Source: DATBLE01 sp963734065
GTDB lineage: Bacteria; Actinomycetota; Thermoleophilia; Gaiellales; Gaiellaceae
Direction of reading: 5' to 3'
NCBI GenBank assembly: GCA_963734065.1
Contig: CAVTFN010000004.1
Coordinates: 124,001 to 188,000, forward strand
Length of the DNA: 64,000 bases
Made by a program: the position numbers and the translations under genes
Shown here: piece by piece, positions 42,782 to 51,943 of the stretch
Layout: every line of letters begins with the position of its first letter
How positions within the stretch are numbered: the first letter of the stretch is position 1
Notes under the pieces: generated by a model
The model's database searches: none
What the model was told of the DNA's origin: nothing
Seen by the model: the letters and a program-made list of their open reading frames with translations, nothing else

Positions 42782-43558
42782 TCAGGTGCGGGTCATCCTG
42801 GTGCGCAGGGCCAGACCGCACGCGGCCAGGGCGATGGTGATCAGGGCCGCGGAGATCGTGAACGCCAGCGCCAGGGCCTCGCCGTTCCACCCCTCGATCA
42901 CCAGGCTGCGCAGGCCCTCGATCAGGTACGAGACGGGGTTTGCGGTCGCGAGCCAGCGGAACCAGCCGACCTCGATCAGGTTCCGCGGGAAGTTCATCGA
43001 CGAGATGATCAGGAAGACGAACAGCAGCGGGAACAGGCCCTGGACGGACTCGCCCGAGCCGGTCCGGAGCGCCATGAAGACCCCCACCGCTCCGAACCCG
43101 ATCGCGATCGCGATCGCCAGCCCGAGCAGCACGACCACCCCCGCCGCTCCGGCGCGCGGGTGCACGCCGATCGCGTAGGCGACCGCGACGTAGACGACCG
43201 CCTGGATGGTGGCGACGAAGCCGACGCCGGCGAGCTGCCCGAGAACGAGCGCGATTCCGCGCACGGGGGTGAGCGACAGGCGGCTGAGGAACCCGGTCTG
43301 GATGTCTCGGGCGAGGTCGGTGCCGGCGTTCATCGTCGCGAACAGCGCGCCCTGCATGAACGGGATCGCGAGCGCGAAGGCGACGAAGCGGTCGGCCGGG
43401 AAGCCCGGGATCGACGTGGCCGGCTGGAGGCCGCCGGAGTTCACGGCCAGCAGCGCGAGCGGGAAGATCACCGGTGCGACCACGTTCGCGGGCTGCCTGG
43501 CCTGGCGGAGGACCGAGCGGCGGGCGAGGTGGTAGACCTGGAGCGCGGTCTCGGTCAC
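42782..43558 (-). CDS. ABC-2 type permease (DrrB-like), first
   Basis: 258 aa, about six membrane segments. GTDLARDIQTGFLSRLSLTP and VRGIALVLGQLAGVGF form the coupling loop. GTG start overlaps the ATPase stop (GTGA at 43555-43558). Related to the second permease, implying an old duplication. Exports a lipid, drug or natural product. Confidence 0.9.
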   Translation of the reverse strand: MTETALQVYHLARRSVLRQARQPANVVAPVIFPLALLAVNSGGLQPATSIPGFPADRFVAFALAIPFMQGALFATMNAGTDLARDIQTGFLSRLSLTPVRGIALVLGQLAGVGFVATIQAVVYVAVAYAIGVHPRAGAAGVVVLLGLAIAIAIGFGAVGVFMALRTGSGESVQGLFPLLFVFLIISSMNFPRNLIEVGWFRWLATANPVSYLIEGLRSLVIEGWNGEALALAFTISAALITIALAACGLALRTRMTRT

Positions 43559-44544
43559 CGCCTTGCGGGCTCCGGCTCTGCGTCGATCTCGGCCGCCGCT
43601 CCTTCCAGCGTCCGGCCGGTCTTCTCCAGGAACACGTCGTCGAGCGAAGGGGCGTGCAGCTGGAGGTTCGCGACGGGCAGATCCTCGGCGTCGAGCGCGC
43701 GGATGATCTCGGCCAGGTCGAGATCGCCGTGGGCACAGCGCACGGCGACGCTGTCGGGCGAGACCTGGACGAGCTCGCCAAAGCGGCGGAGGATGTCGGC
43801 GACGCGGTCGCGCTGCTCGGGGTCGGACGGCATGATCTCGACGGTCGGCCGCCCGATCTCGGCCTTCAGGTCGGTCGGGGTCCCCTCGGCGACGATGTGG
43901 CCGTGGTCGATGATCCCGACGCGGTCGGCGAGGACATCGGCCTCCTCCAGGTACTGCGTGGTCAGGAAGACGGTCACGCCCTCCTCCTTCGCCAGCCGCC
44001 CGACCTCACCCCAGAGCGCGTTTCGGCTCTGCGGGTCGAGCCCTGTGGTCGGCTCGTCGAGGAAGAGGATGCGAGGGTGGTGCACGAGCGCCAGCGCGAG
44101 GTCGAGGCGGCGCTTCATCCCGCCGGAGTACGTACGGACCCGGCGGTCGGCGGCGAGCATGAGCCCGACGCGCTCGAGCAGCTCGTCCCCGCGCTGCGCG
44201 CGCTCGTGCCGCGGGATCCCGTGCAGCGCGGTCTGGAGGCGCATGTGGTCGCGGCCGGTGAGCAGCGGATCGAGTGCGGCCTCCTGCAGGGCGGCGCCGA
44301 TCGCCCGTCGCACCTCGGGGCCGTCCTTGACCACGTCGAAGCCCGCCACCGTCGCCTTCCCGGCGCTCGGCGGCAGCAGCGTGGTCAGCATGTGCACGGT
44401 CGTCGACTTCCCGGCGCCGTTCGGGCCGAGGAAGCCGTAGATCTCCCCGGGTGAGACGGTCAGGTCGATGCCGTCGACCGCGCGGACGTCCTTGAACTCC
44501 CGGACGAGCCCCTCGACTTCGATCCCGTTGCGAGCGGCAGACAT
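43555..44544 (-). CDS. ABC exporter ATP-binding protein (DrrA-like)
   Basis: 329 aa. Walker A GPNGAGKST, Q-loop LQEAALDPLL, signature YSGGMKRRLDLA, Walker B ILFLDEPTTGLD, H-loop TTQYLEEAD. The C-terminal ~90 residues form the DrrA-type extra domain. It drives the two permeases downstream. No biosynthetic genes lie nearby, so a self-resistance role for a product is not supported here. Confidence 0.94.
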   Translation of the reverse strand: MSAARNGIEVEGLVREFKDVRAVDGIDLTVSPGEIYGFLGPNGAGKSTTVHMLTTLLPPSAGKATVAGFDVVKDGPEVRRAIGAALQEAALDPLLTGRDHMRLQTALHGIPRHERAQRGDELLERVGLMLAADRRVRTYSGGMKRRLDLALALVHHPRILFLDEPTTGLDPQSRNALWGEVGRLAKEEGVTVFLTTQYLEEADVLADRVGIIDHGHIVAEGTPTDLKAEIGRPTVEIMPSDPEQRDRVADILRRFGELVQVSPDSVAVRCAHGDLDLAEIIRALDAEDLPVANLQLHAPSLDDVFLEKTGRTLEGAAAEIDAEPEPARR

Positions 44545-44586
44545 CGTCCGACTCTAGCGATGAGCCGCGGGTACGCTGGAGCGCCC

Positions 44587-45261
44587 ATGCGCAGGCTGTG
44601 GTTCCTCGCTCTCCTCCTCCCGCTGGCGGCGGCCTGCGGCTCGACGAAGACGGTCACGGTGACGACGACCAAGACCGTCACGCAGACGGCCACAACCGCG
44701 AAGAACGGCGCACGGGTCTACTTCATGCGTGACGGCAAGGTCGGGCCGGTCGCACGCGAGGTCGAGACCACCGACCGCACGTCGCTGCTCGCGGCGCTCG
44801 ACGCGGGGCCGACGGACGCCGAGCGGGCGATCGGGTTCACCCAGGGCACGGGGAACGAGCGGACGGCCGAGGAGGTGTACACGCTCTCCCAGTTCGCCCC
44901 GCAGCAAGCGGTCGACGTCGGGGGTCAGTCGTACACCCGCGCCGACTTCGAGGATCTGACGCCGGCGATCCTGGTCGAGGCGCCGCTGCCATTCGCCACG
45001 GTCTCGGCGCCGCTCCGCCTGCGGGGGACCGCGAATACGTTCGAGGCGACCTTCGAGTACCAGCTCCTCGACTCGAACGGGAAGACGCTCGCGAAGCATT
45101 TCGTCACCGCCACCTCCGGGAGCGGGACGCGCGGCACCTACGACGTGGCCATCCCCTTCGGGCCGCCGGGTGGGACGGGCAAGCTGGACGTGTACGAGCT
45201 CTCGGCGGCGGACGGCTCCCGCATCCACCAGGTCGAGATCCCGCTGACCTTCACGAGTTGA
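44587..45261 (+). CDS. lipoprotein with GerMN and Gmad2 domains
   Basis: 224 aa from ATG 44587. Lipobox LLPLAAACGS fixes it to the membrane. After a Thr/Val-rich linker, residues ~45-120 match GerMN (ARVYFMRDGKVGPVAREVET), and ~130-224 match the Gmad2 immunoglobulin-like domain (ILVEAPLPFATVSAPLRLRG, then EIPLTFTS). It is extracellular; family members act in spore or envelope structures. A palindrome begins just after its stop. Confidence 0.85.
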   Translation: MRRLWFLALLLPLAAACGSTKTVTVTTTKTVTQTATTAKNGARVYFMRDGKVGPVAREVETTDRTSLLAALDAGPTDAERAIGFTQGTGNERTAEEVYTLSQFAPQQAVDVGGQSYTRADFEDLTPAILVEAPLPFATVSAPLRLRGTANTFEATFEYQLLDSNGKTLAKHFVTATSGSGTRGTYDVAIPFGPPGGTGKLDVYELSAADGSRIHQVEIPLTFTS

Positions 45262-45262
45262 C

Positions 45263-45290
45263 AGGGACAGACCCGGCCGGGTCTGTCCCT
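45263..45290. repeat. perfect 28-bp palindrome between convergent genes
   Basis: Arms AGGGACAGACCCGG (45263-45276) and CCGGGTCTGTCCCT (45277-45290), no loop, directly after the TGA at 45259-45261. The core equals the repeat inside nadE. It may also act as a bidirectional terminator. Confidence 0.8.
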
Positions 45291-45303
45291 GCCTTGCGCT
45301 GTG

Positions 45304-45756
45304 CTACTTCACGGAGCACTGCGCCGGCGCCTTGGCCGGGACGTCCGGCTTCTGGCCGCTCGGCACGCCCAGGTAGGCGACCATCACGCGGACCGGCGTC
45401 GTGCCCTCGTTACGCGCGAGGTGCACGTGGTTCGCCGCCTCGGTGAAGGCGTTCCCCGCCGCGATGCGCTGCGGCGCGCACTTCGGGTCGCTGCTGTCGT
45501 ACAGGGTCAGCGTCCCAGCGGTGACCGCGGCGACCACCGGCGAACGGTGGAAGTGCCACCCGAAGTCTCCGCCGGGCATCACCTTCACCTGGACGAAGAC
45601 GACGTTGCCCGGCTTCGACGTCCTGATGCTGAGCGGATGCGCGATCTTTGCCGCGGCCAGGGCCTGCGCCGTGATCGGCGCGTTCGCCGAGGCGGAGGCG
45701 ACACCCGCCGCAACAAGTGCTGCCGCCACCGGTACGACGACCTTCAGCTTCCTCAT
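45304..45756 (-). CDS. secreted cupin-domain protein
   Basis: 150 aa from ATG 45756. A signal peptide ends near ASASANA. GDFGWHFHRSPVVAAVTAGT is cupin motif 1 with its His pair; AFTEAANHVHLARNEGTTPV is motif 2 with His. It acts outside the cell and probably binds a metal. It diverges from the AfsR-like regulator by 112 bases, so it may be a target of that regulator. Confidence 0.82.
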   Translation of the reverse strand: MRKLKVVVPVAAALVAAGVASASANAPITAQALAAAKIAHPLSIRTSKPGNVVFVQVKVMPGGDFGWHFHRSPVVAAVTAGTLTLYDSSDPKCAPQRIAAGNAFTEAANHVHLARNEGTTPVRVMVAYLGVPSGQKPDVPAKAPAQCSVK

Positions 45757-45868
45757 GACTCCCTCCTTGTCGATAGGACGCTCCCACGGTAGGAGGGCAG
45801 CCTTTGCGCGCCGTTTGCCGCGGCTTAATCGCTGGAAGCGCCCTGTGAGTACCGTCATCCTTGTGCGG

Positions 45869-48781
45869 ATGCCCGACACGCGAATCGAGCTGCTCGGCGG
45901 GTTCAGCGCAGTGGTCGACGGCCGCCCCGTCCCGGAGGGGGCCTGGCGGCTGAAGAAGGCCCGCGAGCTGGTGAAGCTGCTGGCGCTCGCGCCGCAGCAC
46001 CGCCTCCATCGAGAGCAGGCGATGGACACGTTCTGGCGCGAAAAGGGCCCCGACGCGGCGGCGAACAACCTCCACCAGGCCCTCCACGTCGCGCGGCGCG
46101 CGCTGGGGGCCGACGCGATCGAGCTGCGAGACGAGCTGCTCCACCTCGGGGCCGCGGTCACCGTCGACGTCGACGACTTCGAGCGCGCGGCCGCCGACGC
46201 CCGCCGGGCGGGAACTCCGGCCGCCTACCGAGCGGCGCTCGCGCTGTACGGCGGCGAGCTCCTGCCCGAGAACCGCTACGAGGACTGGGTCGAGGGACGG
46301 CGCGACGAGCTGGCCGAGCGCGCGGCCGCGCTCGCGGACGAGCTGGGCGAGCTCGGCGTGGTCGAGGGCGTGCGCGGGCTGCCGATCGAGACGACCTCGT
46401 TCGTCGGCCGCGAGCGCGAGCTCGACCAGCTCGGAGCCCTGCTCGCCGGAACGCGGCTCCTCACGCTCACGGGCGCTGGCGGTGCGGGCAAGACCCGGCT
46501 CGCGCTCCAGCTCGCCCGAGGAGTGGAGGCGTCGTTCGCCGACGGCGCGGTGCTCGTCGAGCTGGCTCCCCTCGCCGAGCCGGCACACGTCCAGGAGGCG
46601 GTCGCCGCCGCGCTCGACGTACGGGCGCTGCCCGGCCGTGACCTGGAGGCCGCGGTCGCCGAGTTCCTGGCCGGGCGGTCGCTCCTGCTCGTGCTGGACA
46701 ACTGCGAGCACGTCCTCGGCGCCGCCGCGGCGGTCGCCGACCTGCTGCTCCGGTCGGCTCCGGACGTCTCGATCGTCGCGACCAGCCGCGAGCCGCTGCG
46801 CGTCCAGGGCGAGACCGTCTTCCGAGTGCCGTCGCTCGCGCTCCCCGATCCCGAGAGGTCCGTCGAGCCCGACGAGCTGCTCGGCTACGAGTCGATCCGC
46901 CTGTTCGTCGAGCGAGCGGGAGCGGCCGCTCCCGGGTTCGCGCTCGAGGAGCGGAACGCACGCGAGGTGGTGCGCATCTGCTACCGGCTCGACGGCCTCC
47001 CGCTCGCGATCGAGCTGGCCGCGGCCCGGCTCGGCGCGCTGGGAGCGGACGCGATCGCGGAGCGGCTGGACGACCGCTTCCGGCTGCTGCGCGCGGGGGG
47101 CAGCTCTGCGCCGACACGCCAGCAGACGCTGGAGGCGACCCTGGAGTGGAGCCATGAGCTGCTCGCCGACGACGAGCGGGCGCTGCTCCGCCGGCTCGCC
47201 GTCTTCGCCGGAGGCTTCGAACTGCCCGCCGTCGAGGCGGTGTGCTCCGGCGAGGTCCTCGACCGGCGCGAGGTCGCCGACGTGCTCGCGCGCCTGGTCG
47301 AGAAGTCGCTGGTCGCCGCCGACGACCGCGTCCGCGACCGGCGCTACCGGCTGCTGGAGACGGTCAGGCTGTACGCGGCAGAACGCCTCGAAGAGGCCGG
47401 TGAGTCGGCGCGCCTCGCCAGGAGCCACGCGGCCTGGGCGCTCGACCTCGCCGGGCGGGAGCGCGACGACCCACGGCTCGACCGCGAGGCTGCGAACCTT
47501 CAGGCAGCGCTCGACACCCTGCTGGCCGTCGACCAGCCCACCGCGCTGCGCCTCTGCGTCTCGCTCTGGCCCTTCTGGCTTCGCCGGATCGACCTCGAGG
47601 AGGGCCACCGCCGACTGGCGGAGGCTCTCGCCGCCGTTCCCGAGCGCACCGAGACGCGCGCCGCGGCCCTGCTGGCCGCCTCGGCCCTCGACCTGCGGGC
47701 AGCCAGGCTCGAACGTGCCGAGTCCGCCGCGATCGAGTGCAAAGCGATCGCGGAGGAGATCGGCGATTCATGGTCGCAGTGGCGCGCACTCCACTTCCTC
47801 GGCGGCATCGCGATCTCACGGGACGATTCCGCCGTCGCCGTCGACGCCTTCGAAAAGGCACTGGACCTCGCACGGCGAGAAGGTTTCGCCGAAGCGGCCG
47901 CCTTGGGCGTTTATTCGCTCGGCGTCGCCCACTGGCGCTTGGGCGACCTCGAGGGCGTCGAGCGCCTCGTCGCAGAGAGCATCGAGGAGTTCGAGCGGCT
48001 GGGAGACAGCCCTGAGCTGATCCCGACGCCGATCAGCGTCGTCGACATCCGTCGCGGAGCATCCGGGCTCGGGCCGAGGAGGGTGTTCGAGGACACGTTG
48101 CAGCCCTTCGTCGAGATCTCGTGCTCGGCGGCCGTCGGGTACGTTCTCGCGAATCAGGCTCAGATCGCCCGGGAGCGGGGCCACCCGGACCGATCGAGGA
48201 AGCTCCTCGACGAGAGCATCGCGCTCCTCCGGAGCGAGGGCGACCGGCGCGGAGAGTCGGACGCTCTCATCCGTAAGGCCCACCTGGAGCTGGCGACCGG
48301 GGATCTCGACGCCGCCCGTGCGTCATTCGATCACGCGCTCGATCTGCGCCGGCGCCTCCGCGACCGGCGCGGGATCGGCATGGCGCTCTCGGGTCTCGGT
48401 CTGGTCGATGCCGCGGCCGGCGACAACGAGCGGGCCGAGCAGCTGCTCGGCGAGGCCCGCGACCTGTTCCGCCGCGCGGGCGACCGGTGGGGGCTGACCG
48501 GCGCGTTGTGGAACACCGCCGACGTCGCAGTCGGCCGCGGCGATCTCGACACGGCGGTCGACGCGCTCGAGGAGGCGTTGGCCGTCCAGCGCGACGCGGG
48601 ACGCGTGCTCTGGATCGCCCAGACGCTGACGCACCTGGCCGAGGTGGCCGTGGCCCGTGAGGAGCCCGAGCGGGCTCGGGCGCTGCTGCTCGAGGCGCGG
48701 GATCTCTACGCCGCCAAGGGCGACGCCCTGGGACTCGCCGAAGTGGAGAGCCGGCTGGGCGCGCCGGCTGCGCCCCGCTAA
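45869..48781 (+). CDS. AfsR-like regulator: short BTAD domain, NB-ARC-type ATPase, TPR
   Basis: 970 aa from ATG 45869. Residues 1-85 resemble the N-terminal winged helix of the OmpR/SARP type (RIELLGGFSAVVDGRPV, REQAMDTFWREKGPDAAANN), followed by a BTAD-like helical part. From ~175 comes an STAND ATPase: Walker A GAGGAGKTRLAL, Walker B LLLVLDNCEH, sensor SREPL, GLPLAIELAAARL. The C-terminal ~450 residues are TPR repeats. Such proteins activate nearby genes on sensing a ligand. It may control the divergent cupin or the downstream FAD oxidase. Confidence 0.9.
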   Translation: MPDTRIELLGGFSAVVDGRPVPEGAWRLKKARELVKLLALAPQHRLHREQAMDTFWREKGPDAAANNLHQALHVARRALGADAIELRDELLHLGAAVTVDVDDFERAAADARRAGTPAAYRAALALYGGELLPENRYEDWVEGRRDELAERAAALADELGELGVVEGVRGLPIETTSFVGRERELDQLGALLAGTRLLTLTGAGGAGKTRLALQLARGVEASFADGAVLVELAPLAEPAHVQEAVAAALDVRALPGRDLEAAVAEFLAGRSLLLVLDNCEHVLGAAAAVADLLLRSAPDVSIVATSREPLRVQGETVFRVPSLALPDPERSVEPDELLGYESIRLFVERAGAAAPGFALEERNAREVVRICYRLDGLPLAIELAAARLGALGADAIAERLDDRFRLLRAGGSSAPTRQQTLEATLEWSHELLADDERALLRRLAVFAGGFELPAVEAVCSGEVLDRREVADVLARLVEKSLVAADDRVRDRRYRLLETVRLYAAERLEEAGESARLARSHAAWALDLAGRERDDPRLDREAANLQAALDTLLAVDQPTALRLCVSLWPFWLRRIDLEEGHRRLAEALAAVPERTETRAAALLAASALDLRAARLERAESAAIECKAIAEEIGDSWSQWRALHFLGGIAISRDDSAVAVDAFEKALDLARREGFAEAAALGVYSLGVAHWRLGDLEGVERLVAESIEEFERLGDSPELIPTPISVVDIRRGASGLGPRRVFEDTLQPFVEISCSAAVGYVLANQAQIARERGHPDRSRKLLDESIALLRSEGDRRGESDALIRKAHLELATGDLDAARASFDHALDLRRRLRDRRGIGMALSGLGLVDAAAGDNERAEQLLGEARDLFRRAGDRWGLTGALWNTADVAVGRGDLDTAVDALEEALAVQRDAGRVLWIAQTLTHLAEVAVAREEPERARALLLEARDLYAAKGDALGLAEVESRLGAPAAPR

Positions 48782-48841
48782 GTCGCTGCAAAGAGCGCCG
48801 GGCTAGAACTGGGGCATCGACACGCTCGAAAGGAGCTAGAG

Positions 48842-50239
48842 ATGACCGAGACACTCACACCCGTCCTCGGCGAGGCGACGCTCGAGGAGCTGCGGCAGGC
48901 GATCCGCGGACCGATCGTCACCCCCGAGGACGAGGGATACGACGAAGCACGCGCGGTCTGGAACGGGCTGCACGAGGACCGCCGTCCCGCGCTCGTCGTC
49001 CAGGCAACGGGCGTTGCGGACGTGGTCGCCGCCCTCGGCTTCGCGCGCAGCCACGACTTGCCGGTCGCGGTGCGCGGCGGCGGCCACAGCATCGCCGGCT
49101 TTTCGACCGTCGACGGCGGGATCGTCATCGACCTCACGAAGATGCGCGGCGTCCGCGTGGACGTGGCGGCGCGGCGTGCGTACGTCGGCGGCGGCGCGAC
49201 CTGGGCCGACGTCGACCACGAGACCCAGGCGCACGGGCTCGCGACCACCGGCGGCCTCGTCTCGACGACCGGCGTCGGCGGGTTCACGCTCGGCGGCGGG
49301 ATCGGCTGGCTTATGCGCAAGCACGGCCTCGCGTGCGACAACCTGCTCGCGGCCGACGTGGTCACGGCCGACGGCCGGGCCGTCCGCGCCTCCGAGACGG
49401 AGAACGCCGAGCTCTTCTGGGGCCTCCGGGGCGGCGGCGGCAACTTCGGGATCGTGACGGAGTTCGAGCTCGCGCTGCACCCCGTCGGGCCGACCGTGTT
49501 CGCCGGGCCGATCTTCTACCCCGCAGATGCCGCGGGCGCGCTGCTCCGTCTCTTCCGCGAGTGGTCGGCGGATGGGCCGGACGACCTCACCGGCTTCGTC
49601 ACCCTCATGACCGCACCGCCCCTCCCGGTGATCCCGGAGCAGTGGCACGGCCAGAAGGTGTCCGCGTTCGTCGCGGTGTCCCCCGGGCCGATCGACGAGG
49701 CGAACGCGCAGGTCTCCGCCTTTCGCACGGTCGCCGAGCCGATCGCCGACCTGGCGGGGCCGATGCCGTACACGGCGATGCAGTCGCTGCTCGACCCGCT
49801 CTGGCCGAAGGGGATCAACGCGTACTTCAAGGCGACGAACCTGGCCTCGCTGGACGACGGCCTGATCGACACGTTCTCCGAGCTGCACCTGGCGGCGCCG
49901 GGGCCGCAGTGCGAGATCCACGTCCATCAGATGGGCGGCGCGGTCGCGCGCGTTGCGGAGGGCGCCACAGCCTTCGCGGAACGCTCGATGCCGTTCGTCC
50001 TGAACGCGGTCACCGGGTGGCACGACGCCGCGGCCGCAGAGGCGCACATCGCCTGGGCCCGAGCCGTGAACGACGCGGCGGCCGGCGCCTCGACCGGACG
50101 CGCGTACGTCAACTTCCTCGGCGACGCAGGCGTCGGGCGGTCGTCGTACAGCCCGGAGACGTATGAGCGGCTGGCGGCGCTGAAGCGCGAGTACGACCCC
50201 ACCAACGTCTTCCGGCTCAACCAGAACATCGAGCCGTAG
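48842..50239 (+). CDS. FAD-binding oxidoreductase, berberine-bridge-enzyme (BBE) type
   Basis: 465 aa; AAAGGAGC precedes ATG 48842. VRGGGHSIAGFSTVDGGIVI is the FAD-binding_4 motif, where the His usually binds FAD covalently. GGLVSTTGVGGFTLGGGIGW continues the domain. The C-terminal BBE segment is YERLAALKREYDPTNVFRLN. It oxidises an alcohol, sugar or alkaloid with O2. No signal peptide. It lies 60 bases after the AfsR-like gene in the same direction. Confidence 0.9.
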   Translation: MTETLTPVLGEATLEELRQAIRGPIVTPEDEGYDEARAVWNGLHEDRRPALVVQATGVADVVAALGFARSHDLPVAVRGGGHSIAGFSTVDGGIVIDLTKMRGVRVDVAARRAYVGGGATWADVDHETQAHGLATTGGLVSTTGVGGFTLGGGIGWLMRKHGLACDNLLAADVVTADGRAVRASETENAELFWGLRGGGGNFGIVTEFELALHPVGPTVFAGPIFYPADAAGALLRLFREWSADGPDDLTGFVTLMTAPPLPVIPEQWHGQKVSAFVAVSPGPIDEANAQVSAFRTVAEPIADLAGPMPYTAMQSLLDPLWPKGINAYFKATNLASLDDGLIDTFSELHLAAPGPQCEIHVHQMGGAVARVAEGATAFAERSMPFVLNAVTGWHDAAAAEAHIAWARAVNDAAAGASTGRAYVNFLGDAGVGRSSYSPETYERLAALKREYDPTNVFRLNQNIEP

Positions 50240-50252
50240 ACGGGGAGAGATC

Positions 50253-50286
50253 GAGCGGGGTCGGACCTTCCGGTCCGACCCCGCTC
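50253..50286. repeat. palindrome after the FAD oxidase gene
   Basis: GAGCGGGGTCGGACC (50253-50267) and GGTCCGACCCCGCTC (50272-50286), perfect 15-bp arms with loop TTCC, 13 bases after the stop. It contains GGGGTC...GACCCC like the elements at 53366 and 53484, and could act as a bidirectional terminator. Confidence 0.75.
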
Positions 50287-50296
50287 GGAGCGCTGC

Positions 50297-51196
50297 TCAG
50301 TCCTTTGCCGGCGACAGCCTGCCGAGCGCGGCCGCGAAGTGCGCCGGATCGGAGTCGACCGTCGCGTCGGGATGCTGCGCGGTCAGGCTGACGAGTGCCT
50401 GGTTCTCGGTCGTCGCGGGCAGCGTCTCGTAGACCTCGAACCGGAGGGTGACCGCGCCGCCCTGCTGCTGCGACCGTCACTCGATCGGCGCGAAGGTCCC
50501 GGCGTCGACCAGGTAGGTGACGCTGCCGTCGGCAGACGCGAGGCGAACCGCGTCGCGGCCGTCGACGCTCACGTGCCCGTCCTCGGCAAGCTGGCCCGAG
50601 TCCAGGAGCAGGCGGATCTTCTCCTCCGGAGTCTGCGGCTCCTTCACCCCGGGCGCGAGTACCTTCGCCTTCTGCGGAACCTGCTTGGTCGCAGGCGTGG
50701 CCGCAGCCGGCTTCGACACCTTGGTCACCGGGCGGCCGCCCGCGCCCAGCCTGGCCTTCAGGTCGGCCACGTCGTCGGTGTAGATCGTGTCGGTCGCCGG
50801 GTCGTAGAGCTGGGCGACGCGGCCCGCGGTCGCGGTCTCGAGAACGTGGCCGTCGGAGAAGACCTCGACGGTCCTCCGCGCCGTGCCTCCCTGTTGCCAG
50901 TCCTCCTCGCGGGCGCCGGAGACGCTTCCGTCCGGGCCGGTCCGCGTGAGCGTCGTCTTCATGTGCAGGATCGAGCCGGGCTGGGCGACGAGCGCGGCCT
51001 GCGCCTTGTCGACGATGGAGGGTCCGCCGCCGACCAGCAGGAACGCAGCGGCGACCGCTCCGGCCGATACGAAGACGGCCGTCGCGACGGCAGGGCGCAG
51101 GGTCTTGCGGCGCCGGCGCCGGCGGTCGAGGTCGCGGGCGGCCGCGCCTTCCAGCTCGCCGCGGAAACGGGTCAGTGTGTCGGGTACGTCTGTCAT
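50297..51196 (-). pseudogene. membrane-anchored anti-sigma-like protein interrupted by an in-frame TGA
   Basis: Residues 1-239 (from ATG 51196) have a short cytoplasmic head with RRRRRRKTLRPAV, one membrane segment (~35-55) and an extracytoplasmic beta domain like LolA/RseB-type sensors. TGA at 50479-50477 follows DAGTFAPIE. The same frame continues in good coding sequence (RSQQQGGAVTLRFEVYETLP) for 59 more codons to a TGA at 50299-50297. The TGA may replace a Trp codon. It is either a nonsense mutation, an error, or unlikely recoding. It overlaps the sigma gene by ATGA. Confidence 0.7.
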
Positions 51197-51743
51197 AGGT
51201 CCTCGCTGGAGGTCGTGAGAGCGAGCCGCCGCAGCGCGCGCGAGACGCGCAGGCGTGCGGCCGCCGGCCGGATCCCGAGGGCATCGGCGACGCGGGCGTA
51301 GGACAGGCCGTCGACGACACGCAGCTCGAGCGCGCGACGCTCGTGCTCCGGCAGGCCGTCGAGCGCCCGGGCCAGCTCGTCCCTGGGCGAGAGCCGCTCC
51401 TCGACTGCGTCGAACCCGTCTCGATCGCCAGGTCGAGGGCGAGCCCGAGACGTTCGCGGGCGCCGGTGGCGATCCGGTCGCGGCGGGCGGATTCCCGCAG
51501 AACGTTGCGGGCGATACCGAGCAGCCACGGGAGCGCCGTCCCCTCGCGGCGGTCCCGGAAGCGGCCCCTGGCGAGCCACGCCTGGGCGAACGTCTCTGCG
51601 GTCAGGTCGGCCGCGGCCCAGGGGATCCGCTGCGCGTGCCAGTCGTGGACGGCGGCGACGTGCCTGGAGTACAGCTCGCCGAACGCCTCCGGATCGCGCC
51701 TGGCCGCCACCAGCAGCTCCGCGTCGGTGCGTTCGCGGCTCAT
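51193..51743 (-). pseudogene. ECF sigma factor gene with a frameshift
   Basis: The N-terminal part from ATG 51743 (RTDAELLVAARRDPEAFGEL, ADLTAETFAQAWLARGRF, ALPWLLGIARNVLRESARR) is sigma region 2. Region 4 (DELARALDGLPEHERRALEL, GLSYARVADALGIRPAAARL) lies in another frame, and the switch occurs near 51418-51424. Together they would give ~183 aa. The two halves are both well conserved, so the shift is recent or a sequencing error. Its partner gene downstream also has a lesion. Confidence 0.8.
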
Positions 51744-51775
51744 ATCCCTCTATGACGTTCGCGGCTCCGGATGTA

Positions 51776-51943
51776 TCAGGGCTCGCCCTTCGGAGCCCTC
51801 GAGCCCTCCTCGTCGTAGTCGGGCTGGTCGGCGTCGGGGACCTCGTCGAGCTGCGGTTCCTTCTGGGGAGGCAGCTCCTCCGGAACCTTCTGGCCTGGGA
51901 TGCCGGGGTCCTGCGGGATGTCGGGATCGGTCTCAGCGCTCAT
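51776..51943 (-). CDS. small acidic, proline-rich protein
   Basis: 55 aa from ATG 51943, which overlaps the end of birA by 11 bases. It begins MSAETDPDIPQDPGIPGQ and continues with many Pro, Asp and Glu (DEVPDADQPDYDEEG). Probably disordered. No function is recognised. It has no known domain, so coding status rests on its position and composition. Confidence 0.5.
   Translation of the reverse strand: MSAETDPDIPQDPGIPGQKVPEELPPQKEPQLDEVPDADQPDYDEEGSRAPKGEP

Noticed and set aside
41998..44544. Antibiotic (daunorubicin-type) biosynthesis and resistance cluster
   Set aside because: Only the exporter genes are present; no biosynthetic genes are adjacent.
50477..50479. TGA in the anti-sigma-like gene as a second selenocysteine
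   Set aside because: The position is not a redox site of a known selenoprotein family, and I saw no SECIS-like hairpin as clear as in fdhA.
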